Below are positions 17,601 to 25,222 of a stretch of DNA of 44,695 nucleotides, one piece after another. The stretch covers positions 1-44,695 of the forward strand of contig JBJXGE010000057.1 of the NCBI GenBank assembly GCA_046154185.1. The letters are read 5' to 3'. Source of the DNA: JBJXGE01 sp046154185 (GTDB lineage Bacteria; Planctomycetota; UBA8108; UBA1146; JAJFFE01). How positions within the stretch are numbered: position 1 is the first letter of the stretch; every line of letters begins with the position of its first letter. The notes under the pieces were generated by a model. The model ran no database searches. It had not been told where the DNA came from and saw only the letters and a list, made by a program, of their open reading frames with translations. Position numbers and translations under genes: made by a program.

Positions 17601-20600
17601 TCGAAGACACTCCGTTTACGCCACCGGGTGCGCCGCCTGACCTGAGCGACCCCGGCGACGATGTCCAGTTTCGCTTAGTTGTCAGAGAGCTCACAACCGG
17701 AATCGTGTACCACGATCTCAACGCTGAAGTTCGCGTCATGGACCTCTGCCCCGACGTGGCGGATGGACCGAAGTACTTCCTCGTCTATGTCGACGACCTC
17801 GGCGAAATTCCTTGGAGCCCTTACCTGAATGACCGATCGCCACGCACGGTCCGACTACAGGGTCGTACGAACTGCGTGCGTTCTCTCAACGGTCCGGGCA
17901 CTGTTTGTACGCCGGTCGCCGATACGTGGCACAATATCGGCGGTCCCATCAAAATGATGAATCATCCTGACGCGTTGGACTCGGCGTTTTGGAGCGGTTA
18001 TTACGACGAAGGCGACGACACGTACCGATTCGCGATCAACAGCTCGGCGAATCAAGAGGAGCCGTTCCCAATCCCCGACAGCGTGGCCATTGAATTTGGC
18101 ATCGTGGACGCGGGGATCCCTGCGTACGAGGGGAACATCGTTAACACTGGATTCACGAGCCGAATCGCCTATCAGCCTGGCGGCTGGTTCGCGGAACAGG
18201 GCACGGGGAGCTCATCTGGGAGTCTGCTTGAGAATGAGCTGGCGACGGTGCCCCAGGTGGTCGAAGGCAACGAGTTCTTCTTCTCCGGTGCTTCGCTATT
18301 CTCCGGCGCCCCTCTGACCCAGCTCGCATACGAGTGGTGCGACCACGCGGATATCTTTGAGCATCGGATGAGCCAGGAGCTTTTCCGGTCGCTCATCTAT
18401 GCGGGCTTCATCGGCCCGATCCCGGTGAACATCTGGGGCTCGGTCGGACTGAGCGTCGCCATCATGATCGACTCCTATGTGGAGTTCCGCGTCGCGCCGT
18501 TCGATGCGTTCCCGAGCGGCAACTTTACTGAGATGCAGTACACGCTCGTCTCGGAGGTCGACATCTCGCTTCCGTGCCAGATCAAGACCGACATTCTCGG
18601 CGGCATCGCAAGTATCGCGTTGCGCCTCGTGCCGGGAGGAGAATTCGACCTCGCCCCGTTTATCATCGCGGGCCTGGGATCCTCTTCGGTGTTCCTCGCG
18701 GACTACTATCTGTCGGCGACGATCGAGCTCGTCATGGAGGCCGAGGCGTGCATCCAGACGCTCATCTTCGGAGAGCAGTGCTTGCCGACGATCGAAGTGA
18801 CGCTGATCCCTGAGACCGACATTATCCCGCCACACGGGTCGCCTCCGACGCTGAGCACCTGCGGCGGGAGCCTTTCGTCACCGATGTCGTCGGGCGCCAC
18901 CGCGGCGCCGTTAGGCCCCGGCGTCACTATCACGAGCTACGAGATCGCCAACGCGCCGTTTTCGATCGTCTCGCCGGACGGCCAGACTGTGGTCGACGCG
19001 TGGGTGTCAGCGAATGGCTCCGGACGCTTCTTGAAGGTTTGCGTCACGGAGGCGGGCAGCGCACCCATCGTGTTCGACGGGGGAATTCCCGGCTTTGCGT
19101 GGTACTTCCTCGACCCACAGGCGGCGTTCGTCGACAACGACACTGTGATTTTCGTCGGCACCGGACCGCCCGGATCTTTCACGCCGACGATGCCGCCGAC
19201 CGATATCGCCGTGCCGGGCTACCTCTCGGTGCGCAATGCGAACGTGGCGCACACCGAGATTCAGATCGGCAAGCTGCGCAGGTATCCCTCCGGGTGGGAT
19301 CTCCAGATGTCGAATCCACCGATCATCTCCGACGCAATTCTCACGCCACCATCGTTGAGGAAGGCCGACGGCCGCGCGTCGATCGCGGCCGACCTCGCGA
19401 ACGCGGAGGCGTTGGTCGCGTGGGTGCGCTATACCAGCGACTACCTAATTCAGGACGGCGTTGTGTCGCTACTCTTACCATCTCCGGGAAGCTGCATGAC
19501 CAGCCTATGCCCCGCGCCGTCGACGCCGAAAGTCCGGCCGCAAATGGAGGCGACGAGCATCGTCGTTCGTCGTGTGAATATCGACGGCGTCGTGCTCGGG
19601 GAACCCATTGTTACGATTTCAGCTCCCGGCCCGGGAATCAACGTGCAACCGGCGATCGCGTTGTCGCCGTCGAGCAACGTTGGCTACTGCGTATGGGTCC
19701 ACGATCCGATTCACACCGATCTCTTGACGTCGAATCAAGGGCGACAACTGAAGTACGCGATCTACGATGCGAGCACGAGTTCGTGGTCGACTCCCATGGA
19801 CGTGCTGAGTCAGCCGGGGCTTTACCCGGGCATGCTCGAGCCGAGCCTCGTGTTGAAGGATGATCAAAACGGAATGCTCGCATTCACCGCACTTCCTGAC
19901 TGGGCAGCCGAGGACGATAGCGGTCTAGGCGGCGGGAGTCGCTTCCTCTACGCATGCCGATTGGTTAACAGCGTGTTTGAGGATCCAGTGCTCCTGCGCG
20001 GACGCTGCGAGCCACGCCAGTACGGTTGGGAGCAATCGACATTCTTCGACCTCGAGGAGCTGGTCGATCCGCTCAACTTTCTTCACATGCTGCTTCCGGA
20101 CTACTTCATGGTGTTTCAAGAATTCGGACCAATCGGTGAACCCGCGGGTTCGGGGAACGTCATGGTCAGCTTGTTCTCGGAGTTGACGAACGAGTGGACC
20201 CCAGCAGTGTCTTTGCTGCCGGAGGGGTCGATCATGACCAACGTCACCGGGTCGCTCTTTAACGGCGGTTTGCACTCGGTGCACTACGACGCCGGTCCCG
20301 CGACCGTTTTCGCGGGGCTCGTGGGTCCGCCTCCGGTCGGCTACCAAATCAACGACACTCCCCTCCGGCCCGACGCGGCGATTAAATCGTGCACGCTGAC
20401 GCAGCCGTTTGCGGGTCCGGGTGTCGTTGTGACTGGAGTCGTCGAAGTCGAGAACCTCGGTTTAGTGAGCACACCCTTTGCGGGCCCGACGGGCGCGAGC
20501 GCAATCGCGCTCGAAGTTGTCTTTGTCGATGACGCTGGTGGGGAGGTCGTTGTCGCACAACACCCGGTCGGCGTTTTGGTGCCCGGCCAGACGCAGTCGA

Positions 20601-21271
20601 TCGACATCATCGTCGAGATGCCGCACGACCCGGTCGTGATGAAGGTGCGAGTGTTTCCGAATCCCATCGATCGCGACGCCTCCAACGACGAGCGCCGCTG
20701 CTTCTTCGGTGCGCCGACCCCGGAACAACTCGGCTGTTCGATTGTCGAGACGACGTCGGAAGATGGAGCCTCGGAGCTCGGAGTGCGCCTCGCGTGGAAG
20801 AATCCAGCGCTCTACGACAAGATCTTGGTGTACCGCGATGGCGCGATGATCCACGCGCTGCCGGGCGCGAGCGAGATGTTTACGGATACTCACGCGAGCC
20901 TTGGTGTGCACGTCTACGCGCTGCGCGGCGTGGTCGGCGCCTCGAAGTCGCGCCGAGCAACGACCTCGTGCCTGGTTGAGGAGCCGAATCCCGGTGTCGA
21001 CTTCCTGCGGGCGGACACGAACCGAGACGCGCTGCTAAACATCGCGGACGCGATCTTTCTCCTCAACTACTTGTTCGTCGAGGGACCGCTTCCGCCGTGT
21101 TTAGCCGCGGCCGACACGAACTTCGACGGCCTTGTAAACATCGCCGATGCAGTCTACCTGTTAGGTTACCTGTTTCAGTCCGGCGCTCCGCCGCCGCCGC
21201 CTTTCCCGAGCTGCGGGAACTCGGTCGAGCCCACTGACGTCGTTCTCGGGTGCAACACCAGCGGCTGCTGA
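14660..21271 (+). CDS. Giant secreted IPT/TIG-repeat protein with dockerin-like C-terminus
   Basis: 2203 residues, start ATG 14660 with AAGGGG 6 nt upstream and a signal peptide ending near SLLFGQ. Residues ~24-470 hold five IPT/TIG Ig-like repeats, each with the pattern I-SFSP...GGTPFQIQGSGF...NVTVRI. Two FN3-like modules with similar wording (about 475-550, FAWSNPEEYDTIEVLDG; and about 2020-2105, LAWKNPALYDKILVYRDG) bracket a ~1450-residue middle that I do not recognise; around residue 1480 onward it has beta-propeller-like wording. The last ~95 residues carry two dockerin-like repeats (ADTNRDALLNIADAIFLLN; ADTNFDGLVNIADAVYLLG) and the tail LGCNTSGC. Probably a cell-surface or extracellular adhesin-like protein; function unknown. 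Confidence 0.88.
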   Translation: MRSNAAYAIGLSLVALPSLLFGQMAITSFSPAEASYLGGTPFQIQGSGFPPNVTVRIDDVLAPLTSVSATTILGIAPAHAPTAAPVEVRVFQPFTGASVALPGAVTYIGPLAVTAVDPPVLVASAAIQQIIITGVGFNPSTSVSVSLGPGSSIPLSTVYLEPRRLLASVSPLSVGVYNVTASVTVAGSPVTATLPGGLVVLGPIGIASFQPGMVSELGATPFSLIGNSFTPNTTVIIGGLAVTATYMSPTNLLGTVPPNPGFRLGEPVPVTVLDPLTGTDTLPDAFEFTGPFAISSISPNFIVAGTALPAAIYGVGFTATTQVEIGGIPVTSTFDDHTRLFTTFPPLESGVHSVRVFVGPSDAPIAEGILPAAITVAVDIAPSIQAITPNLACADGGTHITIVGQNFIPETTVFIGAAPLADKLVGADGTTIAGTVPPLSPPASTGPVVVTVQDFRGAGVSDDLLSYTGPCATLRAPVEFESSIAYGTARFAWSNPEEYDTIEVLDGAGNLTAVLPGDATEYEFALASGVTEAFRQFRGIQAASASSARAEYAKVHPCGYPPPLGGAVQAGLLDLPIRGGHAAADIERCSDGDGPQGPFATIPYTQPPGTFGLVTPNWVLSEALSLGLTHLTPGSNTLRTGFTLAENADRLEFTGYYQKVAGDFGLALRGRLIHVYPDDGFTDEFTFPDPQIGAEKSQQRLTYYRATEDVGSPTAQVCTDGAGDPKPIPAGEYILEIYAVGGNSSTPYYVWGDDPRDNQIFIEGVPCPPYPLVQVRDMTGLRTLPNVSSIRVMSATENPNGTVAVTLSARGTWFDENNNQYSIDPYCDLAFVMQTSGGGSAFVCMDPPYQAASHIEFCWSIQVFEPALCKIDDAVCVTDLPDWGCFGIDLTVRDKACGIERTTFDEVPLIPPSTTCTPGSLYFSFLFPTPDPVGIHAIANLRDPSPGNGEFGTKRPLAVRVLVTPLCYCAGVMPCAGAFVFEDTPFTPPGAPPDLSDPGDDVQFRLVVRELTTGIVYHDLNAEVRVMDLCPDVADGPKYFLVYVDDLGEIPWSPYLNDRSPRTVRLQGRTNCVRSLNGPGTVCTPVADTWHNIGGPIKMMNHPDALDSAFWSGYYDEGDDTYRFAINSSANQEEPFPIPDSVAIEFGIVDAGIPAYEGNIVNTGFTSRIAYQPGGWFAEQGTGSSSGSLLENELATVPQVVEGNEFFFSGASLFSGAPLTQLAYEWCDHADIFEHRMSQELFRSLIYAGFIGPIPVNIWGSVGLSVAIMIDSYVEFRVAPFDAFPSGNFTEMQYTLVSEVDISLPCQIKTDILGGIASIALRLVPGGEFDLAPFIIAGLGSSSVFLADYYLSATIELVMEAEACIQTLIFGEQCLPTIEVTLIPETDIIPPHGSPPTLSTCGGSLSSPMSSGATAAPLGPGVTITSYEIANAPFSIVSPDGQTVVDAWVSANGSGRFLKVCVTEAGSAPIVFDGGIPGFAWYFLDPQAAFVDNDTVIFVGTGPPGSFTPTMPPTDIAVPGYLSVRNANVAHTEIQIGKLRRYPSGWDLQMSNPPIISDAILTPPSLRKADGRASIAADLANAEALVAWVRYTSDYLIQDGVVSLLLPSPGSCMTSLCPAPSTPKVRPQMEATSIVVRRVNIDGVVLGEPIVTISAPGPGINVQPAIALSPSSNVGYCVWVHDPIHTDLLTSNQGRQLKYAIYDASTSSWSTPMDVLSQPGLYPGMLEPSLVLKDDQNGMLAFTALPDWAAEDDSGLGGGSRFLYACRLVNSVFEDPVLLRGRCEPRQYGWEQSTFFDLEELVDPLNFLHMLLPDYFMVFQEFGPIGEPAGSGNVMVSLFSELTNEWTPAVSLLPEGSIMTNVTGSLFNGGLHSVHYDAGPATVFAGLVGPPPVGYQINDTPLRPDAAIKSCTLTQPFAGPGVVVTGVVEVENLGLVSTPFAGPTGASAIALEVVFVDDAGGEVVVAQHPVGVLVPGQTQSIDIIVEMPHDPVVMKVRVFPNPIDRDASNDERRCFFGAPTPEQLGCSIVETTSEDGASELGVRLAWKNPALYDKILVYRDGAMIHALPGASEMFTDTHASLGVHVYALRGVVGASKSRRATTSCLVEEPNPGVDFLRADTNRDALLNIADAIFLLNYLFVEGPLPPCLAAADTNFDGLVNIADAVYLLGYLFQSGAPPPPPFPSCGNSVEPTDVVLGCNTSGC

Positions 21272-21297
21272 CCAGCGGCGGCGAGCGACCGAAGTTT

Positions 21298-21323
21298 GCC
21301 GTGGCCATCCTGCCGGCCACGGC
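21298..21323 (+). terminator. Strong hairpin after the giant IPT gene
   Basis: A perfect 9-bp stem GCCGTGGCC/GGCCACGGC with an 8-base loop lies 26 bases past the stop codon. A second stem (CGACACG/CGTGTCG, loop CGCGT) follows within 30 bases. No T-tract follows, so it may protect the 3' end and not terminate on its own. Confidence 0.45.
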
Positions 21324-21347
21324 GGACGCGACGACACGCGCGTCGTG

Positions 21348-21517
21348 TCGCGCTCGGCGGTCACCGTACCCAAAGGCGGCGTGAAGGAGGCTGAGTTACC
21401 GCGCGGATCCGTTCCGCTTGCGACGTGTTGGAAGAGTGGCTCGTAGGTGTAGGTCGTGACGATGTCCTCGCCGCCGCCGCGCGGCCCCCGTTCGACGCGC
21501 GAGGAGATGAGATTGCG
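21348..21517 (-). pseudogene. Remnant of an RHS-repeat protein gene
   Basis: Reading the minus strand from 21517 gives RNLISSRVERGPRGGGED, then IVTTYTYEPLFQHVASGTDP and RGNSASFTPPLGTVTAERD. This has the wording of RHS/YD repeats (TTYTYEPLF..V...TDPRGN). There is an in-frame TAG just upstream (…ASP-stop-RNLI), no start codon, and the similarity stops near 21348, so only about one and a half repeats survive. Identification rests on pattern memory of RHS repeats; function is lost. Confidence 0.6.
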
Positions 21518-21831
21518 CTAGGGCGAGGCGCGGACAATCTCGTTCGCCTTTGCGTGCGTTAGGAAAAATCTTGAATGACTAACTCTTGGTAGCCACTGCG
21601 GCTCTGTCGAAATCGCCGCACCCCGAGACGTTCCGTGGCCGTCCACACAGACTGATGCGGGTAGCGCAGAGGCTTGACTTCATGGTGCTTGACGGCGAGC
21701 ATTCGAATCAATCAAAGTTTTCAATCTCGCTGGGTTTTGAATCGATCGCAAATTCTGATGCTCGAACGTGACACGCGTCCGCCAGACGCCCGTCAATCGG
21801 TTCGCTCAATCTCGGCGCGAAAGGGGGGGGT
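21518..21831. other. Spacer upstream of the Prx-like selenoprotein, no gene seen
   Basis: About 310 bases without a credible coding frame. It has an AT-rich patch GAAAAATCTTGAA at 21563-21575, identical to one at 14587-14599 upstream of the IPT gene, and ends in a G-run (21823-21830) just before the GTG start. It should contain the promoter of the selenoprotein/multicopper-oxidase pair but I cannot place it. Confidence 0.4.
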
Positions 21832-22584
21832 GTGACCGCCGCGACTTTTCTTGTGCCGAGGCTGCCGGTTCTCGCTCGAATCCTGTTTGCTATCGCTGCG
21901 CTCGTGGCGCCATCGTGCTGCAGTCGTAGCCTCAGTCCTACAGCTTCCGATCCGAACTTTCGAGATGCCGCCGCCGATTCGTCGTCCGCGGCTGCGCGGG
22001 ACGACGAGCGCGTGGGCGATGCGACCACGTTCGAAGAAGCTTTCCAAACGCCGTCCAATGATTCGCAGACCCCAAAGCCAGGCCTTCTCATTGGCGAACG
22101 CGCGCCCTCATTCGCACTCGAAGACCAGCATGGAAAAAGAGTCTCGCTCGAGTCGCTGCTCGAGAAAGGACCGATCGCACTCGTGTTCTTTCGATCGGCG
22201 GACTGGTGACTGTATTGCAAAATGCAGTCCGTGCAACTGCAACAGCACCGCGCCGAGATAGAGTCCACGGGCGGGCAGATCGTCGGCATCAGTTTCGACT
22301 CGGTGGAATTCCTAAAGCGATTTGCTGACCGGAGCGGCATCACTTTTCCGTTACTGTCTGATGTCGGAAGTAAGACGATCGATGCATACGGCATTCGAAA
22401 CACCAACCCGTCGGCGCGGGACGGAGTTGCATACCACGGCACGTTCATCATCGACCAGAAAGGACTGATTCGTTCGAAGCTGTTTCAGGTCAGCTACGCG
22501 GAACGGCCGGCAGTGATCAACTTAGTTCGGGCACTGCAAGGGGCACGAATCCCAGTTGGAGATTCGAGCCCTCAGGAGAATTGA
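21832..22584 (+). CDS. Peroxiredoxin-like selenoprotein (in-frame TGA read as Sec)
   Basis: 250 residues if the TGA at 22207-22209 is decoded as selenocysteine (U126). GTG start at 21832; residues 1-30 are a hydrophobic export signal with a possible weak lipobox (VAPSC). The domain from about 83 is AhpC/TSA-like: IGERAPSFALEDQHGKRVSL, ALVFFRSADW-U-LYCKMQSVQLQ, GISFDSVEFLKRFADRSGITFPLLSD, YHGTFIIDQKGLIRSKLF. Related proteins read RSADWCPYCKxQ; the TGA replaces the first Cys, giving U126-x-x-C129. The frame continues open to a normal TGA at 22582. Peroxiredoxin-like families are known to have Sec forms. Likely reduces peroxides outside the cytoplasm or at the membrane. The multicopper oxidase gene starts 42 bases later, probably in the same operon. 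A nonsense mutation is the alternative. Confidence 0.87.
22207..22245 (+). promoter_or_regulatory. UGA(Sec) codon plus candidate bacterial SECIS hairpin
   Basis: Directly after the TGA the sequence folds as nested arms: CTG (22210-22212) with CAG (22243-22245), TTGCA (22215-22219) with TGCAA (22238-22242), TGCA (22223-22226) with TGCA (22232-22235), and apical loop GTCCG (22227-22231). The loop starts 17 nt after the TGA with G first, the same spacing as in the thioredoxin-like gene at 1801-1830. Twelve base pairs in all, with small internal loops. Confidence 0.75.
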
Positions 22585-22592
22585 AGGGACCC

Positions 22593-22607
22593 AGGTCCAA
22601 AGGACCT
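22593..22607 (+). promoter_or_regulatory. Hairpin between the Prx and multicopper oxidase genes
   Basis: AGGTCC-AAA-GGACCT is a perfect 6-bp hairpin in the 41-base spacer between the two genes. It leaves the downstream GGGGTGAG Shine-Dalgarno region free. It could stabilise or process the bicistronic message; no direct evidence. Confidence 0.3.
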
Positions 22608-22625
22608 CAATGGAATCGGGGTGAG

Positions 22626-25115
22626 ATGATGAAGTTCGGCTCGTACAAGACCGTCGGAGCGCTCGTCGTGTGTCTTTGTGCTAGTTTCACTCAACCGGCA
22701 TCCGCTCAGCTCGATCAAGCGACCGACGTGAATCCGGATCCGAACATTTTTGAAGCCTATTTGACGGCAGATGAGCAGGATTTGACCATCAGCGGCGTGA
22801 CGATTCACGCGATGGTTTACAAAGACGATCCGCCGGTGCCCTCGGGAATCGCGCCCGGTATTCCGGCGCCCGAGATCAAGGTAAAAGTCGGGGACCTCGT
22901 CATCGTTCACTTCCGGAACGATCTAGCTTCGGAGAGCGCCAGCATCCACTGGCACGGCATTGAGCTCGACAACGACAGCGACGGCACCGCCGTCACCCAG
23001 GACGCTGTGCTTCCTGGGCAGAGCTACACCTACCGATTTCGGACCTTTCGTCCGGGTCTGTTTTGGTACCACTCGCACATGCTTCCTGGCAGCGCCACTT
23101 TCGCCGGGATGTATGGCTCGATCGTCATTGAAAACAACATCGAATCCAGCCTTCAAGGTACCGTGTTGCCGGCAGCCGCTAACACCTATTCGCTCGTGTT
23201 GAGTGATATCGAGTTCGATGCCGCCACCGGCGTTGTCGGGAAGCCGTTGTCGGGCGGCGCCATCACGCCGATCAATGAGTTGGTCGAGCTGTGCCATCTA
23301 TTCGTCGAGAATGAGCCGGGTGGAGACATGGGCGCCTGCGGCTCACCGACGCCCGGCACGACGGTCTTAGTCAATGGCGAACCCCCCGACGCCGGCGCCG
23401 AGACGCCAAAATTCGTGGTCGCGTCCGGCCAACGGATCCGGCTGAGATTGTTCAATGCGGCGATTACGAGGCATTTCAGATTAAAGCTGCTGAACAGCGC
23501 CGACAACAAGCTCTACCGCATCGGGGGAGAAGGCGGCCTACTCGACAACGTGCAGCTCGACGGCGGCGTGAAGGGGACCTGGGACACGCGCTTTGACCTC
23601 GGGGAGATTGTGATTGGCTCCGGTGAACGCGCTGATGTCATCATCGTGCCTTCGGGTGGAGCGGGAGACATCGTGCAACTCACCGGCAATCCGCTGCCGA
23701 ACCCATTCAACCTGAGCACGGGCTTACCCGCCGACTATCCGCTGGCATTCTTCGAGATCAGTGGAACTTCCAGCGACACGCCGCCCGCGGCGGGCGATCC
23801 GATCCTCGCCGGGACCGCCGAGGACATAGAGAACCTCAAGGACGATCCTGTGATCGACCCCGTCGTCGATCCGGCGCCGTTCGGCGGCAGCAATGATGAG
23901 ACGATTCGACTCACCAACGTACGGCCGGGCCTTCCGAATGCACCATCGATCGACGGCTCGTCGGCCATGCTCGACAGCAATGTGGGTAATGGTGATTTTC
24001 TCACGCTGGCCCGACCGGCGACTTCTCGTTACGCGCGCGTTGGAGATTTACTAGAGCTGTCCGTGAGAAACGAGACGATGGCTGTCCATCCATTTCATAT
24101 GCACGGGTTCTCGCTGCAACCGGTTCGTGTCATTGACAACGCCAGCGCGATGACGCTCTACGAGTTCGACTACGACGAATTCATCGACTCAATCGATGTC
24201 TATGGCATGCAGACGCTCGTCTACCGAGCACGCATCGATGATCGTCCCAAAATCTGTGACGCGTCCCCGTCTTTCCCGCCGGGTCCGACGCTCGCGGCGT
24301 GTGTCGACGAATCTTGTGGTGGAGCAGTGGGCAGATGGCTCTTCCACTGCCACATATTCCATCATGCGGGACTAGGAATGATGGGTGAGATCACGGTGCT
24401 TGAGCTGGATCTGATCCCGCCGGAGATCACCTGCCCAGCCGACATCATGACAACGACCGATCCAGGTTTGTGCTCCGCCGTGGTGACTTTCGCACCGGTT
24501 GCGACTGACAACTGTGGGGAGCCCACGGTTGTCTGCGTGCCGCCATCCGGCTCGGCATTCCCGAAAGGAACGACTACGGTCACGTGCACGGCCACAGACA
24601 ACGATGGTCTGACAGCGGAGTGCACGTTTGAATTGACCGTGATCGACGACGAGCCGCCGGTCGTCACCAGCTCCGTCGACGTTTCCATGCTGTGGCCCCC
24701 GAATCATTTTATGCGAAATGTTGGCCTGAGCGTGACGGCCACCGACAATTGTCCCGGCGTCGTCGTTAGTGTGGCGGTATTCGGGAACGAGGACGATGAG
24801 GAACAAACGGGAGATGGCCACCACTCGCCTGACGCACTGAGCGTGGCGCCGGAAACATTGCGACTCCGCGCCGAACGCAAGGGGAACGGCGACGGACGTG
24901 TGTACCTCATCGTGGTGACCGCCACCGACGAATCGGGGAACACTGCATTCAGTTGCAATACGGTGGTAGTCCCGCAGAGTCGCAAGTTTTCAGCGATCGC
25001 TGCCGTGGGAGCTGCCGCAGCAGCAGCGCGCGCGTTCTGTGAAGCGAACAACGGCGCGAGCCCTCCCGGATACGTCGTCGTCGGCGACGGGTTGGTGATC
25101 GGACCGCATCAGTAA
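22626..25115 (+). CDS. Multicopper oxidase with C-terminal HYR domain
   Basis: 829 residues from the ATG at 22626 (a second ATG follows at once); signal peptide ends PASAQ at about 28. Oxidises a substrate or metal ion with O2 using T1 and T2/T3 copper. All copper-binding motifs are seen: HWHG (H108, H110), WYHSH (H149, H151), HPFHMHG (about 488) and HCHIFHHAGLGMM (about 573). After the oxidase part (to ~595) comes an HYR-like Ig domain (PPEITCPADIMTTTDPG, VTFAPVATDNCG, FPKGTTTVTCTATDNDG) and a further beta-region ending near VVVGDGLVIGPHQ. HYR is an adhesion-type domain, so the enzyme may be held at the surface. Substrate (copper, iron, manganese or phenolic) cannot be decided. Partner gene: the selenoprotein peroxiredoxin. 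Confidence 0.93.
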   Translation: MMKFGSYKTVGALVVCLCASFTQPASAQLDQATDVNPDPNIFEAYLTADEQDLTISGVTIHAMVYKDDPPVPSGIAPGIPAPEIKVKVGDLVIVHFRNDLASESASIHWHGIELDNDSDGTAVTQDAVLPGQSYTYRFRTFRPGLFWYHSHMLPGSATFAGMYGSIVIENNIESSLQGTVLPAAANTYSLVLSDIEFDAATGVVGKPLSGGAITPINELVELCHLFVENEPGGDMGACGSPTPGTTVLVNGEPPDAGAETPKFVVASGQRIRLRLFNAAITRHFRLKLLNSADNKLYRIGGEGGLLDNVQLDGGVKGTWDTRFDLGEIVIGSGERADVIIVPSGGAGDIVQLTGNPLPNPFNLSTGLPADYPLAFFEISGTSSDTPPAAGDPILAGTAEDIENLKDDPVIDPVVDPAPFGGSNDETIRLTNVRPGLPNAPSIDGSSAMLDSNVGNGDFLTLARPATSRYARVGDLLELSVRNETMAVHPFHMHGFSLQPVRVIDNASAMTLYEFDYDEFIDSIDVYGMQTLVYRARIDDRPKICDASPSFPPGPTLAACVDESCGGAVGRWLFHCHIFHHAGLGMMGEITVLELDLIPPEITCPADIMTTTDPGLCSAVVTFAPVATDNCGEPTVVCVPPSGSAFPKGTTTVTCTATDNDGLTAECTFELTVIDDEPPVVTSSVDVSMLWPPNHFMRNVGLSVTATDNCPGVVVSVAVFGNEDDEEQTGDGHHSPDALSVAPETLRLRAERKGNGDGRVYLIVVTATDESGNTAFSCNTVVVPQSRKFSAIAAVGAAAAAARAFCEANNGASPPGYVVVGDGLVIGPHQ

Positions 25116-25171
25116 GGACTGGCGGGAAACTAGTCTGCGAACCGAGTAGGCCGCGATTCGCGATAGCAGAT

Positions 25172-25210
25172 GGCCCGATCTGGCGGCGCCTAACGCCTTC
25201 AGATCGGGCC
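25172..25210 (+). promoter_or_regulatory. Long leader hairpin before the HEAIGH lipoprotein gene
   Basis: A perfect 11-bp stem (GGCCCGATCTG/CAGATCGGGCC) with a 17-base loop ends only 2 bases before the TAGGAG Shine-Dalgarno of the gene at 25223. It could terminate the multicopper oxidase message (no T-tract follows) or shape translation initiation of the next gene. Confidence 0.4.
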
Positions 25211-25222
25211 GTAGGAGATGGC

